Shown here piece after piece: positions 17,221 through 24,294 of a DNA stretch of 25,606 nucleotides (positions within the stretch are counted from its first letter, which is position 1; every line of letters starts with the position of its first letter). The DNA lies in IMG/VR virus record IMGVR_UViG_3300011113_000756, positions 1 to 25,606 of that record. One strand, 5' to 3'. This stretch comes from a virus. The notes below the pieces were generated by a model, which was not told the DNA's origin, searched no databases, and saw only the letters and a list, made by a program, of their open reading frames with translations. The position numbers and the translations under genes were made by a program.

Positions 17221-17915
17221 CAAAACGGCAATTTTACGAAATCATTACGTTCATATTCTAAAAATTTGTCTTCGTAGATTTGTTTTAAAACTTTGATAAC
17301 ACGTGTAATGTTTGTAGTTTCTAATCCCGTACGTTCTCGTATAAAAATATACAAAGCTTTTTTATTGAAATTTTCAATGTTTTCTCGAGATTCAAAAATA
17401 TGTAATACTGAATCAGCTACATGTATGTCCGTAGGAATAGAAAATATATAGTTAATGTTATCATAACAATATTCGATATATGCATCCATAAATTCACGTA
17501 ATATTTCTGACATTTCGTTATTATGAATTTCTGTTATAATATTGCGTCGATCATCAATATCAATTTCCTGCGTATCAGCTTTTACCTTAGCATAGCCTTT
17601 TTGATTTTCAGCTATAATATAATTAAGTGCCGTTCTAGTATAATATGAATATGCTTTTCCATTCAACGGATTAAACTTGTCTAATCTAGCAGTTAAATAT
17701 GTTACTAAATCTGTTTGTAAATCTTCAAAAGAAGAATCGATATAATCTGGTTTAATTTTATTGATTATATTTTCAGAAAGCTTCATAAATGCTGGATATA
17801 TAAATCTTCGATATACTTTTTCTCTAGTAGCATAGTCTGAATTTTTGTTATAAGCAGATATTGCAATATCCGTTATTTTAGTAAAGTATACTTTATTTTT
17901 CCTCACTCTCGGCAT
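17220..17915 (-). CDS. gp55: gp55-like late sigma factor
   Basis: The 231-aa protein (T4 gp55 is 185 aa) has a sigma-70 region 2 type core: YPAFMKLSENIINK (40-53), FEDLQTDLVTYLTARLDKFN (63-82), and GKAYSYYTRTALNYIIAENQ (86-105), the helix pair that binds core RNA polymerase and opens the -10 region. In T4, gp55 directs late transcription from TATAAATA with the sliding clamp. The C-terminus ends NDFVKLPF, an acidic-then-hydrophobic tail that could be a clamp-binding motif (inference). The gene overlaps the upstream one-TM protein by 23 nt; GGAATTCG precedes the ATG. It directly precedes the baseplate operon that it probably controls. Confidence 0.85.
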   Translation of the reverse strand: MPRVRKNKVYFTKITDIAISAYNKNSDYATREKVYRRFIYPAFMKLSENIINKIKPDYIDSSFEDLQTDLVTYLTARLDKFNPLNGKAYSYYTRTALNYIIAENQKGYAKVKADTQEIDIDDRRNIITEIHNNEMSEILREFMDAYIEYCYDNINYIFSIPTDIHVADSVLHIFESRENIENFNKKALYIFIRERTGLETTNITRVIKVLKQIYEDKFLEYERNDFVKLPF

Positions 17916-18210
17916 CGAATTCCATTTTTAATGTTGTTATAACTTCGTTAAGAAGTTGAAAAGTTGTTCCTGCTTCATCATCTTTTTCAAATGCACCTAA
18001 TCTATCAATTTCTTGCATTAATTTATATGATTCATCGATTTTAAAATACATATATTGATTAAGAGCTTCTAATTCTTCAATATATTTTTCTAATTCGCTA
18101 GTACTATCTTGTTGATCGGCCAAAAGGCCGGCTAATATGTAAGCTCGATATGAAAAATATCCAAAGCCTGATAAAAATATTAGTGCCGATAATGATAAAA
18201 ATATAGTCAT
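17893..18210 (-). CDS. 105-aa one-TM coiled-coil protein
   Basis: I start the gene at the ATG at 18210 (MTIFLSLSALIFLSGFGYF) because AGGATTAAT lies just before it. A longer frame to 18252 would overlap the HD gene and adds a charged segment before the hydrophobic helix. Residues about 2-25 form one TM segment, followed by an acidic coiled coil (about 30-95). The layout resembles small membrane-anchored spanin-like or inhibitor proteins, but no family is recognised and there is no lysis gene nearby. It lies 1 nt after the HD-domain gene and overlaps the sigma-factor gene by 23 nt. Confidence 0.75.
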   Translation of the reverse strand: MTIFLSLSALIFLSGFGYFSYRAYILAGLLADQQDSTSELEKYIEELEALNQYMYFKIDESYKLMQEIDRLGAFEKDDEAGTTFQLLNEVITTLKMEFDAESEEK

Positions 18211-18211
18211 A

Positions 18212-18997
18212 TTAATCCTGATTGAATGATTTAAATGCGTTGAAAATATCATTTATTGATTGTTCTACAGATGGATTATTTTCAGCTAAGTTTTTTAAAC
18301 CATTACTTTTCTGTATTTTACTCTTTTCGGATACCGGGGCTGGTGATGTTGCTTTTCCATTTCTCCAACGCTCGAATTCAATTTGAGCTGCCATATGATC
18401 TGCATGATGTAAAATAATAGGTAAATTTGTTTTTAATTTGGCTTGCGCTGAACGAGCAACATAATATGGTTTATTTGCATCATCATACATTCCGTCATGA
18501 ATCTTAATTGCTTGATATTCATTCCAAGACATTTTAACATCATATTCTTGTAGCAACCAAATTGAAAGATCTGGTACCATAGTAAATGGAATGTTTTCGT
18601 TGTGCTTATACATCTTGTTTTGATTCTTGCGATGCCAATCTGATGTTTCAACTTGATATACTTCATTACCTTCGCCCGGAAATCCTACTTTACCTAAATC
18701 ATGATGCATTGCTGCAAACATTAATTCTTCCATGGTATATCCCGACATATCAGCTCCAGATGATTGCCATGTTGCATATAAGTTTCTAGCACATTCCATT
18801 ACACGAAGTACGTGATCCACATATCCTCCGGCAAATGCATTATGAAAATGAGCAATAGAAGAAGCTGGCATCATTACGATGCGATCTTCTAAATCATTAT
18901 ACATTGCATGAAGTTTTTCGTTGCGAGTCGGGAAGAACATATCAATTTCATCACGAAATCTTTCCCAATTTGATTTTATTTTTTCTGCTTCTAACAT
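18212..18997 (-). CDS. HD-domain metal-dependent phosphohydrolase
   Basis: The 261-aa protein has the HD-superfamily metal site spread as expected: GGYVDHVLRV (H62), AAMHHDLGKVG (H99, D100), IKIHDGM (H167) and LPIILHHADHMAAQ (H198, D200). Family members hydrolyse nucleotides, cyclic nucleotides or other phosphoesters; the spacing does not let me choose a substrate. The C-terminal 50 residues are low-complexity and probably a tail. The upstream region has only a weak ribosome signal, and the gap carries ATTTTATATAA, a degenerate form of the box seen elsewhere. It sits among small membrane and zinc-ribbon genes between uvdE and the sigma factor. A role in nucleotide signalling or degradation during infection is possible. 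Confidence 0.85.
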   Translation of the reverse strand: MLEAEKIKSNWERFRDEIDMFFPTRNEKLHAMYNDLEDRIVMMPASSIAHFHNAFAGGYVDHVLRVMECARNLYATWQSSGADMSGYTMEELMFAAMHHDLGKVGFPGEGNEVYQVETSDWHRKNQNKMYKHNENIPFTMVPDLSIWLLQEYDVKMSWNEYQAIKIHDGMYDDANKPYYVARSAQAKLKTNLPIILHHADHMAAQIEFERWRNGKATSPAPVSEKSKIQKSNGLKNLAENNPSVEQSINDIFNAFKSFNQD

Positions 18998-19013
18998 AAC
19001 TTATTATATAAAA

Positions 19014-19184
19014 TTATTTTCTAACTTCCAATATCTGACCGTTAACTAACTTGGATACACATTTCCAACATGTAACAGCTGTTGCTTTTTCATCAACTCG
19101 TTGACAAATTTCATCGCAATATTTACATTGCATCTTTTTGTATCCTTTCGGGGTAGGACTACTTGTTTTTCTCGTTTCTTTCAT
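19014..19184 (-). CDS. small zinc-ribbon protein
   Basis: From the ATG at 19184 (MKETRKTSSPTPKGYKK) the protein is 56 aa. It has CKYC (C20, C23), C27 and CWKC (C39, C42), a treble-clef or ribbon-type zinc site with a short Val/Lys-rich C-terminus. The start is uncertain. An internal ATG at 19133 (MQCKYC) has the best ribosome site, AAAGGATACAAAAAG, and would avoid overlap with the upstream membrane protein; an upstream ATG at 19214 is also open but has no ribosome site. It could be a nucleic-acid- or polymerase-binding small regulator; no family named. Confidence 0.65.
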   Translation of the reverse strand: MKETRKTSSPTPKGYKKMQCKYCDEICQRVDEKATAVTCWKCVSKLVNGQILEVRK

Positions 19185-20142
19185 TTCGTAACTTTTTCCA
19201 ATATGATAATACATTTGTGTTTTTTGACTTAGGTTCTGAAGATATCTTAGAAACTATAATCGGTTGTTCAAGTTTATCGTCAAGGGACTGAGTCGGGGCT
19301 TTAACCCTCTCGGCTTGACTCTCCTCATTATCCCTTGACTTTTCTGCCTGCAGAAATTTTGTTTGTAATGCTTTATTTGCAGATATTAATAAAATAATAG
19401 CTAATGGGTCAAACACTAATATTAGTGCAATTATCAACCAATTAACTACAATATCCATAGAAACCCCGGTAATTGAAGCAATATATTTCAACGGTCCAAC
19501 TTCCGATGTAACCTGCGAATTCGATTTTAAATCAGTAATAGATAAATCTAATCTAGATATAGAGTCTGACAATTGTATTTCTCGTTTATTTAGTTCAGTT
19601 AATCTAGAAGCTGATTGATCCAATTGTTTTTCATATGCTTTTCTATTTTCATTAGAAGTTCGTATAACTACATTACCTTTACGGTCTGTATATTGAATAC
19701 GGTTATTAGATAAAGCCTGAGTAAGTTGAATAACATTATCATTAACAATTTTCTTTTCTGAGACTACACTTGTTAATTGATTAGTTACATTTTGTTTTTT
19801 ATTCTCTATATTTGAAACTTCTAGTTCTAAGTTTTCTAATTTATATGCCGTATCTTGATATGCGGATACTAAGAATCCATAGATACCTAAAGAAGTAATA
19901 CACATCAATACGGTTACAGCTGTAATAAGATATGTTTTAATTAAAGTTGATATATCATACCAATATCGATGAAGATATGATGCTGCTATTAATTTAGATG
20001 CTTCAAGTGTCCCAGCAAGAATAATAACAGCTTGTGCTTGTGAAGAGAACAATTTACTTAATCCAAATACACTATAATATGCTGCACTAATAGCTAAACT
20101 TAATGATGCTAATAAAACAATGTATGGAAATAGTTTTCTCAT
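19159..20142 (-). CDS. multi-TM membrane protein with long central coiled coil
   Basis: The 327-aa protein has three hydrophobic segments near the N-terminus (about 6-27, 36-54 and 70-93), then a long coiled coil (about 98-208, including KLENLELEVSNIENKKQNVT and a repeat-like LTELNKREIQLSDSISRLDL). A fourth TM segment lies at about 231-254 and a charged, disordered Lys-rich tail at about 260-327. The coiled coil between TM3 and TM4 probably projects from one face of the membrane. No family name is known to me. Its ATG overlaps the stop of the upstream 59-aa gene (ATGA). A role in remodelling or guarding the host envelope during infection, such as superinfection exclusion, is a guess only. Confidence 0.75.
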   Translation of the reverse strand: MRKLFPYIVLLASLSLAISAAYYSVFGLSKLFSSQAQAVIILAGTLEASKLIAASYLHRYWYDISTLIKTYLITAVTVLMCITSLGIYGFLVSAYQDTAYKLENLELEVSNIENKKQNVTNQLTSVVSEKKIVNDNVIQLTQALSNNRIQYTDRKGNVVIRTSNENRKAYEKQLDQSASRLTELNKREIQLSDSISRLDLSITDLKSNSQVTSEVGPLKYIASITGVSMDIVVNWLIIALILVFDPLAIILLISANKALQTKFLQAEKSRDNEESQAERVKAPTQSLDDKLEQPIIVSKISSEPKSKNTNVLSYWKKLRNERNEKNK

Positions 20143-20318
20143 TCTCTATCAATAAAATATCGAGCAGATTCTAGTTTTTTCAATGCACGTGCTAAATTGT
20201 CTAGTGCAGACTGTTTGTCAATTTTACCTTCTTGTAACATTTTACCGGTTGTACGAATAATTTCTTTTGCATCTTCTACATCATCGGTAATTTTTGCTTT
20301 GTACTTGTAATGAGCCAT
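20139..20318 (-). CDS. 59-aa small helical protein
   Basis: This short gene was found by direct reading of the minus strand. It starts MAHYKYKAKITDDVEDAKEI and ends SARYFIDRE, with an amphipathic helical centre (GKIDKQSALDNLARALKKLE). AAAAAGGAAGTTAT before the ATG is one of the clearest ribosome sites in the window, and the stop overlaps the next gene in an ATGA junction, which supports it being real. No family is recognised. An ATATTTATAA box lies 19 nt upstream. Confidence 0.75.
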   Translation of the reverse strand: MAHYKYKAKITDDVEDAKEIIRTTGKMLQEGKIDKQSALDNLARALKKLESARYFIDRE

Positions 20319-20337
20319 ATAACTTCCTTTTTATTTA

Positions 20338-20347
20338 TTATAAATAT
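20338..20347 (-). promoter_or_regulatory. ATATTTATAA box before 59-aa gene
   Basis: The minus strand reads ATATTTATAA, 19 nt before the ATG at 20318, in the short gap after uvdE. It would start the membrane-protein/HD/sigma operon independently of uvdE. Confidence 0.45.
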
Positions 20348-20349
20348 AT

Positions 20350-21378
20350 TTAATCTAAAATCACGTGAGTATTTTCCTGGCAACATGTAACATTAAGTTG
20401 CTGTAAAGACTGCTCCTTAGCCTTAGCCTCAACCATGACATCTAAATCTGCAACACCATACGTATCAGGCAAGCGCGTAATAAAGTCGGCATGAGCTTGC
20501 TCCTTGATCTTGGTAAACTCCTTGTAATGTTTATGAAAGGTTGGCCATTGTGCAATATTGTCCATGGAAATACCATGATGCTCAAACATACGTTCGATAA
20601 GAAGTTGCTGCTCGCGTCTACGGGATTCGGAGTAATGCGTACATTGAGTCACACCGTGCACGGCCCAAGTGTCGCGAGCCATGAAGAATGCTTCGCGTTC
20701 GGTAAGGTCACCGGTATTGAATGTATGATGCCAATAGTCAAATGTAATAGGAATACCTAGAGGCCGATGCAAAAATTCATACAATTCACGAACTGAATAC
20801 ATTGATGCCTTGTCGTCATTCTCAACCACTAACCGAGCTCGACATGACTCAGACAAACGTTGATAGTTGTCAATCCAACGTGCAACGGTACCGGGCTTAT
20901 CACCATATGTGGCGCCAATGTGAATATTGATCTTGTTCTCAAAGCTAGGTGCAAAACCCATAAGGTCAAACAATTCGCTGTGTCGTTCAAGACCAATGAT
21001 AGAATTATCAACAACCACAGCATCAGGACTACCTAAGATATGAAACGGACCAGGATGCGTTGTAATGCGATGCCCATGGGCACGTGCATAATCACCTGCT
21101 GCACGAAGATGATGTGCGATTTCATCAATACCAGGTAAGTCACGTAATTCGTAATGATTCCAACGAGGAAATAATTCGGAACCTAAACGAAACAAACGAA
21201 TACCATGTTGCTCGTTCCATTGCAAAATAGTAAGTAAATCGCGAGCATTGGCAAGTGCAATGTCGGAAGCAAGTTGCAAACCACCTTGTTGAAATTTGCG
21301 ATCAATCATTGCACGGCCGGTGCGGATGCCTTGAGATGAAAGCTGCATATTGATGCAGGCATAGCCATAACGAATCAT
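20350..21378 (-). CDS. uvdE: UV damage endonuclease UvdE
   Basis: The 342-aa protein matches the UVDE/Uve1 family, TIM-barrel metal endonucleases that nick 5' of UV photoproducts. The metal-site motifs appear in order: TTHPGPFH (H108), NIHIGATYGDK (H153), VVENDDK (E186), TFDYWHHTF (D214, H217), CTHYSES (H248) and a late DVMVEAKAKE. The start MIRYGYACIN is typical of the family; the frame extends 12 codons to a TTG, which I reject. No good Shine-Dalgarno site precedes the ATG. GC content is far above the surroundings (one 60-nt sample at 20641-20700 is 57% GC against about 30%), so it looks recently acquired from a GC-richer source. It would stand in for T4 DenV in repair of UV-damaged phage DNA (inference). 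Confidence 0.95.
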   Translation of the reverse strand: MIRYGYACINMQLSSQGIRTGRAMIDRKFQQGGLQLASDIALANARDLLTILQWNEQHGIRLFRLGSELFPRWNHYELRDLPGIDEIAHHLRAAGDYARAHGHRITTHPGPFHILGSPDAVVVDNSIIGLERHSELFDLMGFAPSFENKINIHIGATYGDKPGTVARWIDNYQRLSESCRARLVVENDDKASMYSVRELYEFLHRPLGIPITFDYWHHTFNTGDLTEREAFFMARDTWAVHGVTQCTHYSESRRREQQLLIERMFEHHGISMDNIAQWPTFHKHYKEFTKIKEQAHADFITRLPDTYGVADLDVMVEAKAKEQSLQQLNVTCCQENTHVILD

Positions 21379-21445
21379 AGGATTTTTTTTTATAATATAT
21401 GAAATTTTTTGCAAGAATCAAAATATGTAGTTTTTTATTTCAGTA

Positions 21446-21455
21446 ATATTTATAT
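21446..21455 (+). promoter_or_regulatory. ATATTTATAT box before 715-aa gene (divergent region)
   Basis: The plus strand reads ATATTTATAT, 22 nt before the ATG at 21478. Read on the minus strand the same bases give the canonical T4 late core TATAAATA pointing at uvdE, 67 nt from its start. The site could therefore serve either gene. Confidence 0.5.
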
Positions 21456-21477
21456 GAAAGAAGTATACAGGAATTAT

Positions 21478-23625
21478 ATGAATTTTGAGCAAATTTTACG
21501 AGAAAATATATTAAGATTCGGAACAAAAAATCTTAATGAAAATATAAAAAATAAACTCATGTTAGAGCAAGATCCAAATGAAGAACTGCCGGATCCATTA
21601 GAAAATCCAGAAGATGCTGAAATTTCGTATAATAAAAAAACATTAAAACAACGTATTAATCAAACAGCTGCAACGGCGAAAAAAGTTATTGGAACTGCCA
21701 CATTAGTTGCTCCACTTTCTAAAATTATTCGAAATCGTCTTTTTAAAAGATATGTTACAAAAAATGGGATTCCTACTAAAGAACAATTGATAGCTAAAGA
21801 TAGCGATCGCGTTAAATCACATCCGGCATATCAACAAACAATTGATTTAATGTATCGAGATAAACGTACGTTAAAGAATGCATCTAGATATATGAATCAA
21901 GGTTATGGCGGTGCCAAACAAACAGCTGGTTTGCCTGTATTATATTGGTATGGAGTTCCTGCGTTAGGTGGAGAGGCAAATCCAGAAGATCAAAAATCTA
22001 TGGAAGCTTTGTTGAATATGATGGCATCAAATAAAGAATTGATGATTAGTAAGATGACAGATGATACTAAAAAATCAGAATTTAATTCTAATATTACTTT
22101 ATTAATTAATGGTTTAAAAGAATTATATGATAGCGGAGTTTATATAACTACGCAAGATTTATTAGATGCAACAAGTGGACAATGGTGGGGTGTGATATTA
22201 AACCAGTTACTTTCTGCACCAAATACATGGACTGATAATACTGCTTGGTATGAAGATGATGCATCAATGAGTCTAATTTCAAAAACTAAAAGTTTCTTAG
22301 CTGCAATTAAATTAGGTATAGCTGATTCCGGTATAACACCAAAAGGTGAAAAATTAAGAAACATGGAAATAACTGCAACTGCTACATTACAATTATCTGA
22401 TGATGAAAAATTAAATATTTTAACGATGTTTCAAGAAAGATCAGAAGAAGTTGGAAAACCAATTATTGATGCAACATATTGGGACATTGAATCTGCAGGA
22501 ATCGGAATTAAAACAAACAAAGCTATAGAAACTACTACAGTAAAAGGACAAAAAGGTGCCGTTGAAGTAACATATCAATTTTTTACATTACCAGCTGACC
22601 CTAATGGCCCGGAAGCTCGAAATGCATTTTTTGGTAATAGTGATAACGAAACTGTAGTTAATCAAGATGGAATTTCAAAAATGAATTCTTTACTTAACGG
22701 ATTAATTGATGAAGCTAAAAAACAAGGACAACAAGTAGTATCCGTACAATATTGTGCGGGAGCTAAAACTAGTGCCGTTGGTACCACATTTGGGATGTCA
22801 TCTAAACAAAAAGTTAGTGCTGGCGAAGAACAAAAAACACAAGCTAATGTTTCATTAGCTAATGCTAGATGTACATCTATATTAAAATCAATTAATGATT
22901 CTGTATTACCATCAATAAAAAGTCAGCCTAATATGGGTGATGACAAAGTTGCATATAGTACTATATCAGCTGCAGTTGGTGGAAATAAAGGAAGATTTGC
23001 ATATCCAAATTGTGGCCCAGGATGGTATGAATATTCTCCAGCGGGAACTAGCGATAAACATAAAGGTACAGGATATGGGCCTATATTTAATAATATATAC
23101 AATATTTTAAAAACAAACAATCCTAAAATCAATAATATTGCGTTATTTGAATATTACAATACTCCTAGATCATTTTATATTTGTAGAAATCAACCAGTAG
23201 CATATAAAACATTGGTAGGATATTTAACCGCATTAAAAAATTCAGATTCAAAAAAATACGGAAGTTTACAAATACCATCTGCACAACAAATCGAAGCAGA
23301 ATATCAATCAGTATTCGGTCCGTTCCGAGGAACATATGCAGGATTTTTAATTGGTACCGTAGTTGCAACCGAAACGGTTTCAAATCCGGAAGTAGATAAA
23401 GCTTTAGAAGTTGAAATTGAAAAATTTGGAGAATTTGAAGCAATTATCGATTGGACATCAAGATTTAAAACATTAACAACTCGTATTGGTACTTGGGTGG
23501 TTACAACATGGAAAAATTCATGGAAATGGGTTAAAAAAATTGAACTACCAAAATTACCTAATAATCCTAGCGGATTTTTGGGTGCAGTTCAATCAGTTGA
23601 ACATTTATGTAATGCGTATGATTAA
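21478..23625 (+). CDS. 715-aa candidate packaged/internal virion protein
   Basis: I start the gene at the ATG at 21478 because CAGGAATTAT precedes it; the frame is open farther up (a TTG at 21409 and an ATG at 21454 inside the box). The N-terminus (FEQILRENILRFGTKNLNEN) is nearly identical to that of the 286-aa protein at 24295, but the bodies are unrelated. Such a conserved leader followed by LNE and MLEQ sites recalls T4 internal proteins, whose capsid-targeting propeptide is removed by the gp21 protease. The body is mixed alpha/beta with few recognisable motifs; NVSLANARCTSILKSIN near residues 460-476 loosely recalls the OmpA-family 'LSxxRA' helix. The C-terminus is Trp-rich and basic. The gene is convergent with the CAP gene, stop codons overlapping by 4 nt. 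Function unknown. Confidence 0.75.
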   Translation: MNFEQILRENILRFGTKNLNENIKNKLMLEQDPNEELPDPLENPEDAEISYNKKTLKQRINQTAATAKKVIGTATLVAPLSKIIRNRLFKRYVTKNGIPTKEQLIAKDSDRVKSHPAYQQTIDLMYRDKRTLKNASRYMNQGYGGAKQTAGLPVLYWYGVPALGGEANPEDQKSMEALLNMMASNKELMISKMTDDTKKSEFNSNITLLINGLKELYDSGVYITTQDLLDATSGQWWGVILNQLLSAPNTWTDNTAWYEDDASMSLISKTKSFLAAIKLGIADSGITPKGEKLRNMEITATATLQLSDDEKLNILTMFQERSEEVGKPIIDATYWDIESAGIGIKTNKAIETTTVKGQKGAVEVTYQFFTLPADPNGPEARNAFFGNSDNETVVNQDGISKMNSLLNGLIDEAKKQGQQVVSVQYCAGAKTSAVGTTFGMSSKQKVSAGEEQKTQANVSLANARCTSILKSINDSVLPSIKSQPNMGDDKVAYSTISAAVGGNKGRFAYPNCGPGWYEYSPAGTSDKHKGTGYGPIFNNIYNILKTNNPKINNIALFEYYNTPRSFYICRNQPVAYKTLVGYLTALKNSDSKKYGSLQIPSAQQIEAEYQSVFGPFRGTYAGFLIGTVVATETVSNPEVDKALEVEIEKFGEFEAIIDWTSRFKTLTTRIGTWVVTTWKNSWKWVKKIELPKLPNNPSGFLGAVQSVEHLCNAYD

Positions 23626-24182
23626 AAGAATCGAACAACGGTTCTTCCAATAATTACCGGAGATGGTGTTATTTCGTTAACTAACTGCCATTGTTGTCCA
23701 ATTGCGATTTTTATAAAATTTGTACCTAATATTACGGCTCGATGGCCCGAAGAATTCATCCAAGCGTTAACTTGGCGAATTGCTTCTGATTTTACATTTT
23801 TTAACATTAATTCTGTACTTACTCCGCCGTAACATATCTCCCATATGGCATCCGGATTGCCGCTATAATGTCCAATTGCATTATCACCTAACATTTGTTT
23901 AGCATATATCTGACAAGACGCGTCTTTTGATTTAATTCTTTGAACAATGGGTAAATTATGTTGTTTTCGAATTCTATTGATTTCATCTACAATCAATTGA
24001 TTTAATGAATCTATTAATTTAGTATTAGTTAAAATATCTTGCGTTATGCGAATACTATCTGCTTTTCTCGTATTAGAAGCTTGTTGCAAGATAGAATTTT
24101 TAAAATCTACTTCCATAAACATGTTTTGCGAAAAAACATTACTAGATATAAAAACGTAAACTAAAACGATTAACTTTTTCAT
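23622..24182 (-). CDS. secreted CAP/SCP-domain protein
   Basis: I start the gene at the ATG at 24182 (MKKLIVLVYVFISSNVFSQ), which gives an ideal signal peptide with a likely cut before or at Q19, preceded by AGAGAG. The mature 168-aa protein contains a CAP domain (SCP/PR-1/Ag5, cysteine-rich secretory type): LIVDEINRIRKQHNLP (63-78), GHYSG (H105), WEICYGG (E115), then AIRQVNAWMNSSGHRAVIL (H147). The His/Glu/His set matches the conserved CAP cavity residues. Bacterial CAP proteins are secreted and of varied function; a phage copy is unusual. The signal peptide style (FSQ) is typical of Bacteroidota, which hints at the host. It shares a divergent 112-nt region with the 286-aa gene. Confidence 0.85.
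   Translation of the reverse strand: MKKLIVLVYVFISSNVFSQNMFMEVDFKNSILQQASNTRKADSIRITQDILTNTKLIDSLNQLIVDEINRIRKQHNLPIVQRIKSKDASCQIYAKQMLGDNAIGHYSGNPDAIWEICYGGVSTELMLKNVKSEAIRQVNAWMNSSGHRAVILGTNFIKIAIGQQWQLVNEITPSPVIIGRTVVRFF
23626..23646. terminator. hairpin at convergent gene ends
   Basis: AAGAATCG (23626-23633) pairs with CGGTTCTT (23639-23646) through a 5-nt loop: 8 bp with one G-U pair. It sits exactly where the 715-aa (plus) and CAP (minus) genes converge. On the minus strand it is followed by TT, with four T in total; on the plus strand there is no T-run. A possible weak bidirectional terminator that also lies inside the CAP coding end. Confidence 0.3.
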
Positions 24183-24260
24183 AAACTCTCTTTTATAGAA
24201 AATAAGAAATAAAACAATAATATCCAATCTTTTTATAAACTTATTTTTTTTTATTTGTTA

Positions 24261-24270
24261 ATATTTATAT
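24261..24270 (+). promoter_or_regulatory. ATATTTATAT box before 286-aa gene (divergent region)
   Basis: The plus strand reads ATATTTATAT, 24 nt before the ATG at 24295, followed by AAAGAA and the ribosome site AAAGGAAAG. The flanking sequence matches the 21446 copy (box, one base, AAAGAA). The opposite strand shows TATAAATA facing the CAP gene. Confidence 0.55.
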
Positions 24271-24294
24271 CAAAGAAACCTTAAAGGAAAGAAT

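Noticed and set aside
17893-18210. Rz-type spanin call for the one-TM coiled-coil protein
   Set aside because: TM plus coiled coil alone is not enough; there is no partner lipoprotein, holin or endolysin nearby.
21379-21414. Extended N-terminus of UvdE from a TTG
   Set aside because: Family proteins start at the MIRYGYAC-type motif, and the extension is a Lys/Ile-rich translation of AT-rich intergenic DNA.
22840-22910. OmpA-type peptidoglycan-binding domain in the 715-aa protein
   Set aside because: Only the NVSLANARCTSI helix resembles the family; the preceding D/R ligands for diaminopimelate are not seen.
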